Positions 33,153-44,076 of a DNA stretch of 64,000 nucleotides are shown here, one piece after another. The notes under the pieces were generated by a model that made no database searches, was not told the DNA's origin, and saw only the letters and a program-made list of their open reading frames with translations. The stretch lies in NCBI GenBank assembly GCA_003255025.1, contig QANY01003900.1, positions 1-64,000 of the forward strand, written 5' to 3'. The translations under genes were made by a program, and so were the position numbers. The DNA is from Datisca glomerata (Eukaryota > Streptophyta > Magnoliopsida > Cucurbitales > Datiscaceae). The number at the start of each line of letters is the position of its first letter. Position 1 is the first letter of the stretch.

Positions 33153-33609
33153 AGGGAAAAATACTTGGACAGCTCCTGAGGTTTATCTAAAAGACGCGAA
33201 CGCCGGCTATAGTTTAAGAAAAGACATGGACCTCCATTGACATTTTATTTTAGAAACTAAAAAAATCCAAAAACGTTATTTTCCTTACTAACGGTATTAA
33301 AATTTCTCAAAATATCAAGAATACCTTTATTTTTCTATCTTACTAGGTAGAACCTGAATTTTCGTGTTTTGGGCTTTTCTCGGGTTATGAGGGGAATAAC
33401 CCAATTTCATATTTTCAAGGTTTTCTCAAGTATGGGTTTTTCGGGTACGGGTCAATATTACTTGAATGGGTCTAGATCTAGGGTTATTTTGATAACATCA
33501 TTTTAAAATTAATTTTTTATAACAGATTGAACCTATTTGTCTTTTCTTAAACTACATGGGGGTATGTGTCTTTTAGGTAAACCTTAGGGGGTGTACAAGT
33601 ATATTTTTC
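33153..33609. mobile_element. MITE with long terminal inverted repeats (MULE-type candidate)
   Basis: The left end 'gggaaaaatacttggacagc' continues through 'gaggtttatctaaaagac' and 'tagtttaagaaaagaca'. The right end is its inverse ('tgtcttttcttaaactac' to 'gtacaagtatatttttc'), giving TIRs of about 70 bp with mismatches. An 8-bp TATAAATA is present on both sides (33145-33152 and 33610-33617). Eight or nine bp and long TIRs fit Mutator-like elements; hAT cannot be excluded. The 457-bp element has no coding capacity. Confidence 0.75.
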
Positions 33610-34093
33610 TATAAATATATAGTCTTTCATTGTAATCCGGAGAAATGACAGAAACACTCTAATTGGAAGTAACCTTGTAAATTCATCTCCATAATGAGAA
33701 TGATATAAAAAAAATTTCCTGTAATTTTTTTTCTCGTTAAAAATTTTTCACGTAAATTATGATGTATATTATGTCCTTTTAATTACTCATTGTTTTCTCA
33801 ATATACTGTAACGATGATTCACGGCTAATTGGATGGTCAGTTAGGGTTTTTTTTTTTTTGCCTTTTATCTTTCAAAAAGAGCTTGTTTGGTATAGAGTTC
33901 ATTTTCTATTCCTTATGGTGTCTACTTAATGAATTATTTCTCTACTATACCCCGCTTTTGATTAACTCAGATTGCAGAGCTATCCTGGGGTGAAAATTTA
34001 TACTGTTGACTGTTTTTGTGTTTGTAATTCTTTGTGCCTTATATTGCCAGTGTCAATATCTGATTGAGGAATGATCAGCTTCCCACTCAACAG

Positions 34094-35045
34094 ATCTGCA
34101 GCAACGTGCATATGAATTCCAAGCTCTCATGGGACTGCACTAGATGCTGATGCTTTTGAAATCATAATGCCGACCGATAAACGCTGTGAGGATATTGAGG
34201 TAAAAAATGTATCTGTATGTAGTTACTACACACTAAGACATTATCCGTAAGAGTTCATAAAAGTCCTCTTCAGTTTTTCCTAATCTGTATTTTGATTTAG
34301 AATTTCTTTTGATTTGGTATACTTTTTGCTTGTAGAATAATGTTCTTTTTCCACTGTCTTCTGCAGATATATATGGACCTTTCATTCCTGAACGATTATG
34401 TCCACCAGTCGCTACAAAAAAGGTGCACACCCATACATTCCTGCAAACCAACGTCTTGAGATGGAAACTATAACCCAGTTCAGTTGTCCCTATCGGCATG
34501 ATGCTTCTATTAATGTTCTTAGGTTGAGGCTTGTGAGTTTCCAAAACCTCCAATGCCATCAATAGTTCCTCCTGCTTCAGTACCTGAGCCGTACTATTCT
34601 GACAATGGGTCACCTAATATCAAGCTACAACTTGATGGTGTTAAAATGAAAGGGGGAAGGCCAAAAACATCTTCTTCTCTGAGCCATCATCTAATTCTGT
34701 AAGCCCAAAAGATCAACAACCTTCTCTGACTTTCTTGATCTGGGTGAACCCATAAGTAATAGACCAGCTGTGGATCCATGTAAACAGTTGGAAGGGCTGC
34801 TTGATCAAATTCAAGTTACTTCTAATGATAATCATAGTGAAGTTGGTACCTCACAAGCAGAGGTGCTGTAAGTACACAGGATATCAGTATTGGGGATTTT
34901 CTTTTCAACTACAATTGATGATATGAGTCTTGCATTTGGTAGATTATTAAATGAAACTACTAAGTCTACCCAAGAATGACTTGCATTGTCTCCATGGCAG
35001 GAGAAATTATTAAGACTACTGGTCACATTGCGGCTGGTGGTCATG
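34094..35045 (+). pseudogene. AP4E: AP-4 complex epsilon adaptin remnant (3' exons)
   Basis: Exon-like piece 34094-34199 encodes DLQQRAYEFQALMG and AFEIIMPTDKRCEDIE, ending at a GT donor. After 'cttctgcag' a second piece (34367 onward) encodes DLSFLNDYVHQSLQ, then PYIPANQRLEME, FPKPPMPSIVPP, NIKLQLDGVKMKGGRP and FLDLGEPISNRPAVDP. I recognise this as the hinge and C-terminal part of AP-4 epsilon, a subunit of a trans-Golgi adaptor for vacuolar sorting. A 5-base insertion near 34129, an extra A near 34410 and frameshifts near 34520, 34680 and 34730 break it. The large HEAT-like trunk is absent upstream. The tail after 34870 is uncertain. Confidence 0.65.
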
Positions 35046-36040
35046 TCGATAAAATTAAAATATTAACTGTTAAGATTTATTCTAATTTAATTTAAAAAAT
35101 AAATAAATAAATAATAGATCGTTCAGATTTATATCAACGGATCAGATTTAAAAAATATAGAGTCCATATCATATTGTGAGCGATAGACTCAATAATTTCT
35201 CATATGGCAGAGTGTTAAAATCAGGTATAGGGTTGTTTTGGTTAGAGGATTATAGTACTTCTGTAGAACCAATTTTGGGCCATTAAAGGCTATTTCCATG
35301 AATAAAGTAAATTGAAGGCTATTTTTCCCCTTAAATACAAGCTAATGGCAATCTGGGTCTTAAGAAATTTTCCCAGGCAATCAGTTTTTCCAAACTGAAG
35401 ATAAATTCGTAAGATAAAAAAGGAAAGTTTATCTAACATCCATTGTAGTTTGTCTAAATGACACAGATAAACACTCATCTAATTTGAATATTGATAAATA
35501 AGCCAATTATGTTAAAAATATGTTATTTAGGTGTAAAAAAATAATATTATCCCTATAACCAATTCAATTTAACTATTTTTCAAATTCGAAACGTTAGCCA
35601 GTCAGGATTTATTAGGTTTAGATGAATTTTAGTTTGAATACTTAAAGAAATTAGTTTCTTACCTTTTTCAGAATTGGGAATAAAATAATTGGTAATTTTG
35701 ATATTATGTACTGTTGAAATGATTTTAGTTTGAAATTTAAAGCTTCCAAGGTTTTTTATCAGTGAAACCTAATATAGAGGGTGTAGATATTGCATTTCGT
35801 CCGGCCCAATAGCTTTAATATTCATTTTATTTTTTGACCCAATGCTAGAGTCTAGAAAATACCTGGAACATAAAAATAAATAACAAAATCTCAAAATAAC
35901 AAAAAATAATAAAAAGAAAACTGAAAAAATACTCGGAATAAATAAATGAATAAAATATTTAAAAAATAATAAATAAAATATTCTGAAAATAATAAATTTG
36001 AACAATTTTCTTTTCATGGTAAAAAATATTGGAATATGTC
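35046..36040. other. AT-rich intergenic DNA
   Basis: Low-complexity, AT-rich sequence with no recognised gene. Short open frames are compositional. Confidence 0.5.
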
Positions 36041-37860
36041 CATAAAGTAGCGTGTGATAACTATTTATGTGTATGTAGTTATTTTTCAGACATTAGTATT
36101 ATTGAATTTTTATGAATAAAAAGAAAATTTTATTTTAAAATAAAGTGTGTCTGTAAATTACTTAAGTCTTGAAACTTTCATCAACGAATGAAAAGTGAAG
36201 ACAGAGGCGTCTCCAGATGAACTCTTCTAAGAAAATTCAGAACAATATTTGCAGTCTTAGGATCGAGTGGGCAATCGAATCTGATTACGACTGTTAGGTT
36301 GAACCAATGGATGCCAGTCATGGGGCATGAAAGTGGAGACTCAAACGATTAACCTAAACATGTTGAATAGACCGATAACAAATTAGTTTAGAGCCTAAAA
36401 TCGTTTACCTAGCTCTAAATCTAATTGTTACACCTTGAATGTATTTTTGTAACTACTTTAATCCTGAGGTGAATACGTAACTTGACTTAATTAGTTGCAA
36501 TCTTTGATATGTCAAATGAGTGAGTTCGATTTGACGGGCAATACCTCGGCTGTTGAGATTGTAATTCAATTAAGTCGGGATTACATGATTCACAGATATA
36601 AAATTTCGTGGTTGAATTGCGAAAGTAACAATATCACCTTATGCTTTATTGATGGGTGTGTGAATAAATTAACCTGATCATATATTCAATGAATTGAGTT
36701 ATTGACTAAGACTTGTGAATTTATACGAGATAATTCACTATTATGTCTTTCTTATGCATAATCAATAAAGGAGTTAAGAAAATAATAACATGAGGGGTAA
36801 AACGGTATTTTTATATCCCGATCTTGTTACTGATATTCACGATGGGTATTATGTTAAAATATTATGTGGACCATAAAAATAAAAAAAAGATTTATTTACA
36901 CTAACAGAAAAGTAGCATGCATGAATCAAAAGTCGATTCGACATCGAACCTATGTAAAGTCGTACGATGTCAGGATTAAATAGATCAAGAATTTATGAAG
37001 ATAAATTCGTCGGGTATTTGAATCCTTAACTTTGTTCAAGTGGGTCCATCTGGTCTCAGAAATAGCTTACGAGAACAGGAATAGAGAAACGAAGTAAATT
37101 GGATCAAAATGTGTTTTGGTAGCAAATCATATTTTCTACACATATATGTGATAGGTGATGTCATTTAATTAGTTAAATGTGATTATTTATATTGAAATTA
37201 GTTAGTTTATTATTTTCTAATTATTAGATAATTAGTAAATAAAAAACATTAATTAAATAATTGATAATAATCAATTAAATCTATCACTTGGATTGATAAA
37301 TTTCAATACAACTCTAACACTATGCAGATATACTGATTTTCGGCAATTTGAATATAAGGGGGTGAATTTTTAGAAATTTAAAATATATGAGTATATTTGA
37401 AAATATGAAAAATTAGATTTTATAATTATCTAATAGCAATTTCATTGAAGAGAGAGATAGAGATATAAATCTCATATTAGATACAGAGAAAAATAGTTTT
37501 CTCCCCTTCCTAGTGATTGTCGTTGATTGAGAGAGCATTAAAAGAAAAATATTCATTTTTTCCTTCAATTATTTTGAGAGCCCACAATCAAATTCTACAC
37601 AAAATTCTCGTGAGATATATTTATGAAATTAACGGGTGGTTGTTGGTGGATGAAATTCACAAATCATTCTTGAAGTTCAAGTGCGTGATTCGAATCCCGA
37701 AACTTGAAGAACACGAAGAACGCTTGAAGGAATTTCATCAGTTCTTAAATCTCGGATAAAAAGTATAGGTGAAAAATTATTTCTAACCTTATATTCTCGT
37801 TTAATATCGTATATACATAATCACATGTTGTTTGGTTTTAAATTATTTAATTCGATTAAA
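36041..37860. other. Possible LTR-retrotransposon non-coding sequence
   Basis: Composition changes here. Phrases such as 'ttgacgggcaatacctcgg', 'gtaattcaattaagtcggga' and the run around 37580-37740 resemble long non-coding LTRs of plant retrotransposons. That run ends in an open frame of 80 codons. I could not find a paired LTR, a primer-binding site or a target-site duplication, so this may be a solo or broken LTR. Confidence 0.3.
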
Positions 37861-38880
37861 TAAGTTAATTGAAATTTTTTTATATTCCACTCACGAACCG
37901 TTCGTGGTTCAAACTTATTAAAATCTATCGATCCCAGCAAAAAATCCTTAACTTTCTAACTAATGAATGCATGGTAGAAAAATAAGTCTAGATATATTTT
38001 CTTAATTAGAAATATATTAAGCATCGATTACCTTCCTAAAATTTGAATATCAGATATGGTTTTATTTCCTTAACTATTAACACTAATTTTCACCAATAAA
38101 AGGTGACTCTTTTAAGATATCAGAGGACCAATTTTTCTAGAGAAATGAATAAAACAGAATTTGAGAGAGAAAGAGAGAAAATGAGAAGAGAGGGTGGCCA
38201 ACACCACCACTGTCGGCGTCGGCACAGCCACTGCCAACTGAGGCACCTCCGTTCGACGTCTTCAGACGACCTAAACACTACTGTTGGATTAGTCTCGACA
38301 TCAACTATCAACCCTCCAAGTTTCAACCTAATGGATGAGTGATGACTGAGATACAATCATTTAAAGTTTGCCCTAAAAACTTTAACTATTTGATTCTCCG
38401 TTGTCAGATACTTTTTTGAAGAACGACCACTACCATTCAACCCCTCTCATTAAATTCTATAAATTTATCTTAATTGTGACCAAAACAACTACCTTTCTAG
38501 TAACCAAAAAAGTCCAAAATTCAATAAACTCTTTCCGATCAAATATCTCACATGTCTGCTGAGACTCATTATTTCAGTCTTAGTTTGGAGGATCCTCTTG
38601 TTTAATCTTCATAACAATAAGTCTATGATCTAATCCGATACCGTGAACATCTACCACTTATTTTAAAAATACGGTAAACAATATTATTTATTCAAATTTT
38701 AGTGTATAAGTTTTTCTTCTTTGCATTATTTTATATATCTATGGTAATATATTAATAGATATATGAGGGTGATTTCAACTATTTATTATTTTATAAAATT
38801 CTATTATAAATATTAACAACCATCTCCATTGTCATTATTTAAACTAACGTTTGAAAATAATTTAACATTTCTTTCAAACC
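37861..38880. other. Unassigned intergenic DNA
   Basis: Nothing is recognised. A short GC-rich island at 38195-38290 encodes His/Arg-rich open frames on both strands without any known motif. Confidence 0.4.
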
Positions 38881-39660
38881 TGAAAATTTTGACAACGAGT
38901 TTTAGAGATATTGGAAGTCAAATTCTCTATTCTCAAAAGGTGAGGAATTATATTTTGGAAGTCCGAAATTCATTCCCAATATTTTTTTTATAAATTTATA
39001 AATAATTTCATAAAATGAGATTTAGAGATATTGAAAGTCCAATTCTCTACATTCAAGATGTAAAAAAATCATACTTGGAAGTCTGAGTTTGATTTCAACG
39101 TGAATTTTTACAATCCTAAATTGTTCACAAATAAGTTTATACATACATGATTTATTAGAATGCTATATTGAGAAATATTATGAGTCTAATTTTTCTCAAG
39201 GTATTTAAAAAAGAACTATTTTCAGAAGTCTGATTCTTAATTCCTATATTTTCTAAACGAATAAAATATTGTTAATAACAAATTATTAAAAAAATTCAAC
39301 GGTCTCAGTGCCACTCATTAATATCTCAAACTTATTTTAATTCTAAAACAAGATCGTACATTATGAGACATGTAAAAAATAATATTTTCAAATATTTTTA
39401 GGACCTTTTTTAATTATACCAATTGATAAAATTGGTAACCGTTTAAACAATGTGTGTCGTGAGGGGTGCTAATACCTCACTCACACACAAAGAACTCCAT
39501 AATCAACTATGAGTTTTCTCATAGACTAAATATTTTAAAATCGGGTGACCAATCACGCATTATTTTAAGTGGTGACAACTTCAAATTTATTTTCAAAATA
39601 TCATTTTCAATCACTTCTCTGCGTAGCAGGCATGTCGCGGTAGAGGGAGGTTAGTTTCAT
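38881..39660 (+). mobile_element. Probable Ty3/gypsy (Tat/Ogre-like) remnant with degenerate repeats
   Basis: Three degenerate direct repeats of roughly 110-150 bp (starting near 38905, 39022 and 39165) carry 'agatattggaagtc' and 'ttggaagtccga' variants. Downstream, 39455-39660 reads 'gaggggtgctaatacctcac', 'aaatcgggtgaccaatcacg', 'gtggtgacaac' and 'gtagcaggcatgtcgcggta'. That order resembles the LTR-end and primer-site region of Tat/Ogre gypsy elements as I remember them. No coding domain is present. Confidence 0.45.
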
Positions 39661-40845
39661 TTTTCAAATTAAATGAATGTCCGTGTCATTTAAATAACTT
39701 ACATGAACTAACCGAAGAATTTTTCATAAAAAAAGAGCTAGATAGTTGCCCATATATGATATTTATTTAAAAACATTCCTTATGGCTGATTAAGCTTACT
39801 ACTTTAATTTTACTTGACTAAAAGCATACACAATTTCCCTTCCCAAAAATAAGTACACAAAAGAAGATCTACAGAGATCTCAGTATAATTAGCTTCTCAT
39901 TTTTTGGCTAAATTATTAGCAAAGAAAGTACGGTTTCTTATTGCTAATTAAATACTATAAATTTACTCAAGTATACAAAATATTATATACTACTATACTA
40001 TTTAAGCATGAAATTAACAAGCGTACCTTAACTTAATTAGTTTGTCAGTGTATAATTTATTACAGAAACTTATTAAATTCTTTCATTTTTTTAGGACAAT
40101 TTAGTCTAATGAGGCCAATTGCTCGTGATAAGGATAGTTTAGTTTTTATGAAAAAGAAGGAAGAACATTAGTATCCAAAACCTATTTGTTAAAATCACCT
40201 GTTCTTCTTTCTTGTTACAAAAAACAATGATTAATAAAAAAACTTACTAAAGAAAAAAATCATTGAATAGACATGCATCGAATTTTAAATTCGGACCCTC
40301 TATGCTATATTGTTTAATACTGTTGGAAATTTTATTTGGGTTACAAATTCAAAACTTTATTTCAGGAGTTACAGAATTTTTATTAATTTGGTTAATTTAA
40401 TTTTATATACATAACAAATTTTCTGCTATGGATTCTTGAAAAAAAATACGCCTAATATGTTCTCTTGGGATATTCATTTTCTTTGCTCAAGTGTAATAAA
40501 TTTATCATGAGATATTTCTTGTAAAGGCGCGGAATTAGTTTTAAAGATAATAATTTGTCATGTCTCCGTCTAAGATATTTTCAACAATATTTTAATCAAT
40601 TTTCGGGTAATATTTTTTATTAATTCACAATAACTTCTATTATTTTTCTAACAAATACTCGAGTATAAATTGATTTGATATCCATGATATTTTAAGATCG
40701 AAATGAATAGTGATTAAAAGTTAACTTTGATATTGGACAAGAAATTTTGTGCATTTTCTCTTCGAAGGTCCCTATCACACCCATATCAAAAAACTACTCG
40801 ATGAATCACTTATTCACATGAATTTGTGTGAACTCACTGTTTTAA
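39661..40845. other. AT-rich intergenic DNA
   Basis: No gene, RNA gene or element is recognised. Confidence 0.5.
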
Positions 40846-41881
40846 TTGAATAGGAAGATCTCATGTTATATCCGTATTCTTTATTCTAAAAATAGACGGT
40901 TTAAATATAAAAGTCCACTGGAAGTGGGTATAGAGACCCCTCCTTTGAAAAAAAAAGCTACGGAGTTAAATTTTCCCAGCACAAAAATAGCTAAATGTTC
41001 AAATTTCTTTGTGGATGCTTCATCCTAGGCAGCGGGTGTCGACGAACGGGCCCGCTGTGTGCAATGAATCTCTTAAGTTGGAATGCTTAGGTATGGGCAA
41101 ACCCAAAGCATTCTCGACTTTGCACAAAATCGTGCAAAGTAAGAATCCGAGCCTAGTTTTTTAAAGGAGACGAAACTGCAGAAAAATGAGGCTGAAAGTA
41201 TGAAAAACAAGTTGGGTTTTCCTGATGGTTTGATTGTTGATAGAGATGGTTTAAAAGGAGGTCTTGTTATCTATTGGGAAAGTGAGGTGCCGGTTTCTAT
41301 CCGATCCTTCTACGCGGGTCACATTGATGCAATGATTACCGAAGCAAATGGTTTTGTTTGGAGGTTTACGGGCTTTACGATAACCCAAGCCATTCGCTAA
41401 GGCACTACTCGTGGGATCTCCTTCAACGATTGCACAATTGCTCGGTTCATCTGTGGTTGGTAGTCAGGGATTTTAACGAAATCCTTAATCACTCCGAAAA
41501 AGTGGGGGACCTCAATAGGGGGAAGCCCAAATGGGTGCCTTTAGACAAGTTCTGGAAGCTTGCAATTTAGAGGAATTATATAGTAAAGGCCCAATATTTA
41601 CCTAGTTTAATAAAAGGGAAAGAGCTAGCTTCATTAAGGAAAAGATTAGATCGGGCCTGTTGCTTCCAATGCGTGGGGGGGGGGGGGGGGNNNNNGGGGG
41701 GGGGGGGGGGGGGATATTTCAAATGGGCCTGGTCCGAAAACTTGGGTTTTTTACTCTTCAGACCATCGCATGGTGCTGGTCCATCTAGAAACCCAAGACC
41801 CAGCTTCTTCGTACGATTCGAGATTAACAGACCAAGGCAAAAGGTCTTACTTTGAGGTGTACTAGACAAGGAAGTTGGATT
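40846..41881 (+). mobile_element. LINE D, 5' part (ORF1 tail and endonuclease), interrupted by E2
   Basis: A possible ORF1 tail at 40846-41028 (VGIETPPLKKKATEL) is followed by MNLLSWN at about 41063, the start of an endonuclease of a different LINE group from LINE B. Then come FPDGLIVDRDGLKGGLVIYW, NPSHSLRHYSWDLLQRLHN and a DFNEILNHSEKVG block (GDFN-type metal site with Gly changed to Arg). A TFN-type strand motif precedes the G-run and gap; ENLGFLLFRPSH follows. Frameshifts near 41195, 41385, 41510 and 41750 disable it. Element E2 is inserted at 41882; the LINE continues at 46166. Confidence 0.75.
41675..41713. other. Poly-G run with 5-base assembly gap
   Basis: Sixteen G, five N (41691-41695) and eighteen G interrupt a LINE endonuclease frame. 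The true length is unknown; this is probably a sequencing or assembly problem in a homopolymer. Confidence 0.9.
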
Positions 41882-42019
41882 CACTACTACAATTTTGGTA
41901 TTAGGTAACGGTTAAAACCCGTCATTATAAAGTTATAATGACGGCTGACCGTCCGTCAATTATCGGGCTGTCATTTTTACTCATTTTCAACAAAAGTTGT
42001 CATAATAGAGTGCCGCAAA

Positions 42020-42150
42020 AATCAATTAGATGATGGGAAATACCCGTCATCATAGATGCCGCCAAAAGCTATTAGATGACGGGGAATCTCCGTCATCATA
42101 GGTGCCGCCAAAAGCTATTAGATGACGGAAATTCTCCGTCATCTAATGTT
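42020..42150. repeat. E2 subterminal repeats
   Basis: Three palindromic units such as 'gatgacggggaatctccgtcatc' shortened or varied ('gatgggaaatacccgtcatc', 'gatgacggaaattctccgtc') are separated by 'gtgccgccaaaagctatta'. They match the right end of E1, and a further 'aaaacccgtcattataaag' lies nearer the terminus. Confidence 0.8.
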
Positions 42151-43196
42151 CAAATTATTTAAAAAAAACTATAATGGAAAGGGAAAAAATGCATTTTCAT
42201 GATATATTTTTCATTAATTACCTTCTCACGATAGATTTTTTTATATACATTAATGTCGAGATAACTTTTAATCAACATCTATAACGTTATAGAGATCCAA
42301 AGTATTTTTGTACTTATACGCAAAAGCATCTTTCATGCAGTAAAAACGTTCATGTGTAGTGCTAGCATTATGTGTGTGCAAACTGCAAAACATGCTACCC
42401 ATAGGCTACTCAAGCGCACAATACAGATACTAGCTTGTGCAAAACCATGGTACATCGGTAATGATGCAACAAAAGTTCACGATGACTAAGTGAAACTTCT
42501 TCTACATATTTTCCTTGTTCTTAATCCTTCTATCTTTTAGTTATTATAGCTTAAATATCAGTAGAAGTGGAAGGAAGGGTCTAGAGATACATGTAGAGAT
42601 TGCTATTAACGCATACAAGTTTGAGATGGTACTAAAAATCTGCACTCCAGGTTCACATTCCACAAATTTAGTGAAAGGGAAGTAAATAAAACAATTAACT
42701 AGCCTCTTCAAGTGTTTTGCGTGTTTATATATGTACTATTTCTTTTGGCTACTTAAAGAGGAGATCCTACTATTATTCTATTAAATTTATGTGTGCATAA
42801 CTGATAAGTAACCCAGTTTCTACTTTCGGGGATAAGCTAAATAGAAGTAAACAACTTAAGTAAAGGTTAAAGAGGTTTAGCTAAATTTCAAGAAGCGGTT
42901 GAGGTATTTTGAGCAGAAAGCAATTTATTATTTATTATATATAAGTTGGACAACAACATCATTAACTACATATAGGAAGAATGGAAGCATAAGATAAACC
43001 TGGTCTTTCTTCTTTTTTACTTCTACGCTATAGATTGACACTCCCATTATGAATATAATATACTTTTGAGGTAAATTTTCTTATCAGTGTTCGCAATCAC
43101 TCTCAACTGACTGCAGATGAAATTGCTCAAACTTGTTAAATCCAAAAGGTCCTACGCCAGAGTTGCAAAATATATGTATAATAAGCAACTGGCATA

Positions 43197-43658
43197 GTGA
43201 CTATTGACATATATTATATCCTAGTTCTTCCCCTCCTTCCTCACTACGCTTCGCTTGACTTGAGTTGGGAAGAGTCATATTCATATTCCTATTCAAAAAC
43301 TCCCCGTAATGCTTGTATTCCCTTACTGAACGGTTCCCCTACTCGCTTGCTAATGGACTATAGCCAGAACGAAGGCGCGGATTATATACCAAGTCTTTCC
43401 TATTCTCCTAGTCTCGCAGTTGTCAGCTCCTTAGCTTTGATTTTTTCTCCTTTACTCTTTAAGGTAAGCTTGTTTGTGTTCGGGCTTTCGAGTTGGATAT
43501 CACCATATACTAGTGCTAGTGCGGATACAAGAGCCAGAACTCCAGTTTGTGTTCTTCAACAGGTTGCAAAACCAGTTCTTTTCGGATCGAACCAATCACT
43601 AAAATTAAGTGCTTCATCATATTATCATGCTACTCAAATTCATAAACAAAAATTTTGA
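43197..43658 (+). other. 153-codon open frame in E2, origin unknown
   Basis: An uninterrupted frame of 153 codons lies in GC-richer DNA within E2. It has a Ser/Tyr-rich N-terminus (SYSYSYSKTPRN) and a hydrophobic stretch at about residues 75-100. No family is recognised. Base composition and phrases such as 'cactacgcttcgcttgactt' remind me of plant mitochondrial DNA, so an organelle-derived insert is possible. I do not call it a gene. Confidence 0.3.
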
Positions 43659-43694
43659 TTCTCTTTCTTTAGGACAAAACTTAACTTAACTTAC

Positions 43695-44076
43695 TTGCCT
43701 CTTTCCAATGCTATCTTTGCTTCAAGCCTTTCTCTCCAAGCCAAAAGTGTTTCAACAGTTACTGATTCCCCATGAGGTATACTTATCTGGAATTTTTCGG
43801 TGGAGTTAGGACATTAATCATCTAATTAGCTATAGTATTCAAAAGTTTATCAGAAACTACCAGAGATGCAAAAACACATACCTCCTCAATAGTTAGCATA
43901 ATAATTAAAATTAAAAGATGCTTACATCTTCCTATTTTGCCTCTTCTGCTTCAACATTATCAATGTTGCATCTTGACTGAACCGTTCTGACAGCCACTCC
44001 TTAATACTTGTTTCGAACATATGTCTTGCACCTGCGTAGCATTTTTCGCCTGACTGTCTCTTACCCAAGCTGATCC
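43695..44076 (-). pseudogene. Captured RWDD1-like exons within E2
   Basis: On the minus strand, piece a (44076-43926) follows a TCAG acceptor. It encodes TSIKEWLSERFSQDA and, one frame over, NIDNVEAEEAK, then a stop and ED, ending at a GT donor. Piece b (43781-43695) follows AAG. It encodes PHGESVTVETLLAWRERLE and KIALERG and ends at GTAAGT. The order KEWLSE, VEAxEAKxED, PHGEPVTxETFLAWRERFE is that of plant RWD-domain protein 1 relatives, in which this C-terminal part (DFRP_C) binds DRG-type GTPases. The RWD domain itself is missing. An intron of about 144 bp remains, so capture was from DNA. Confidence 0.65.

Noticed and set aside
38103..38342. His/Arg-rich open frames on both strands
   Set aside because: Compositional; no homology recognised and no gene structure.
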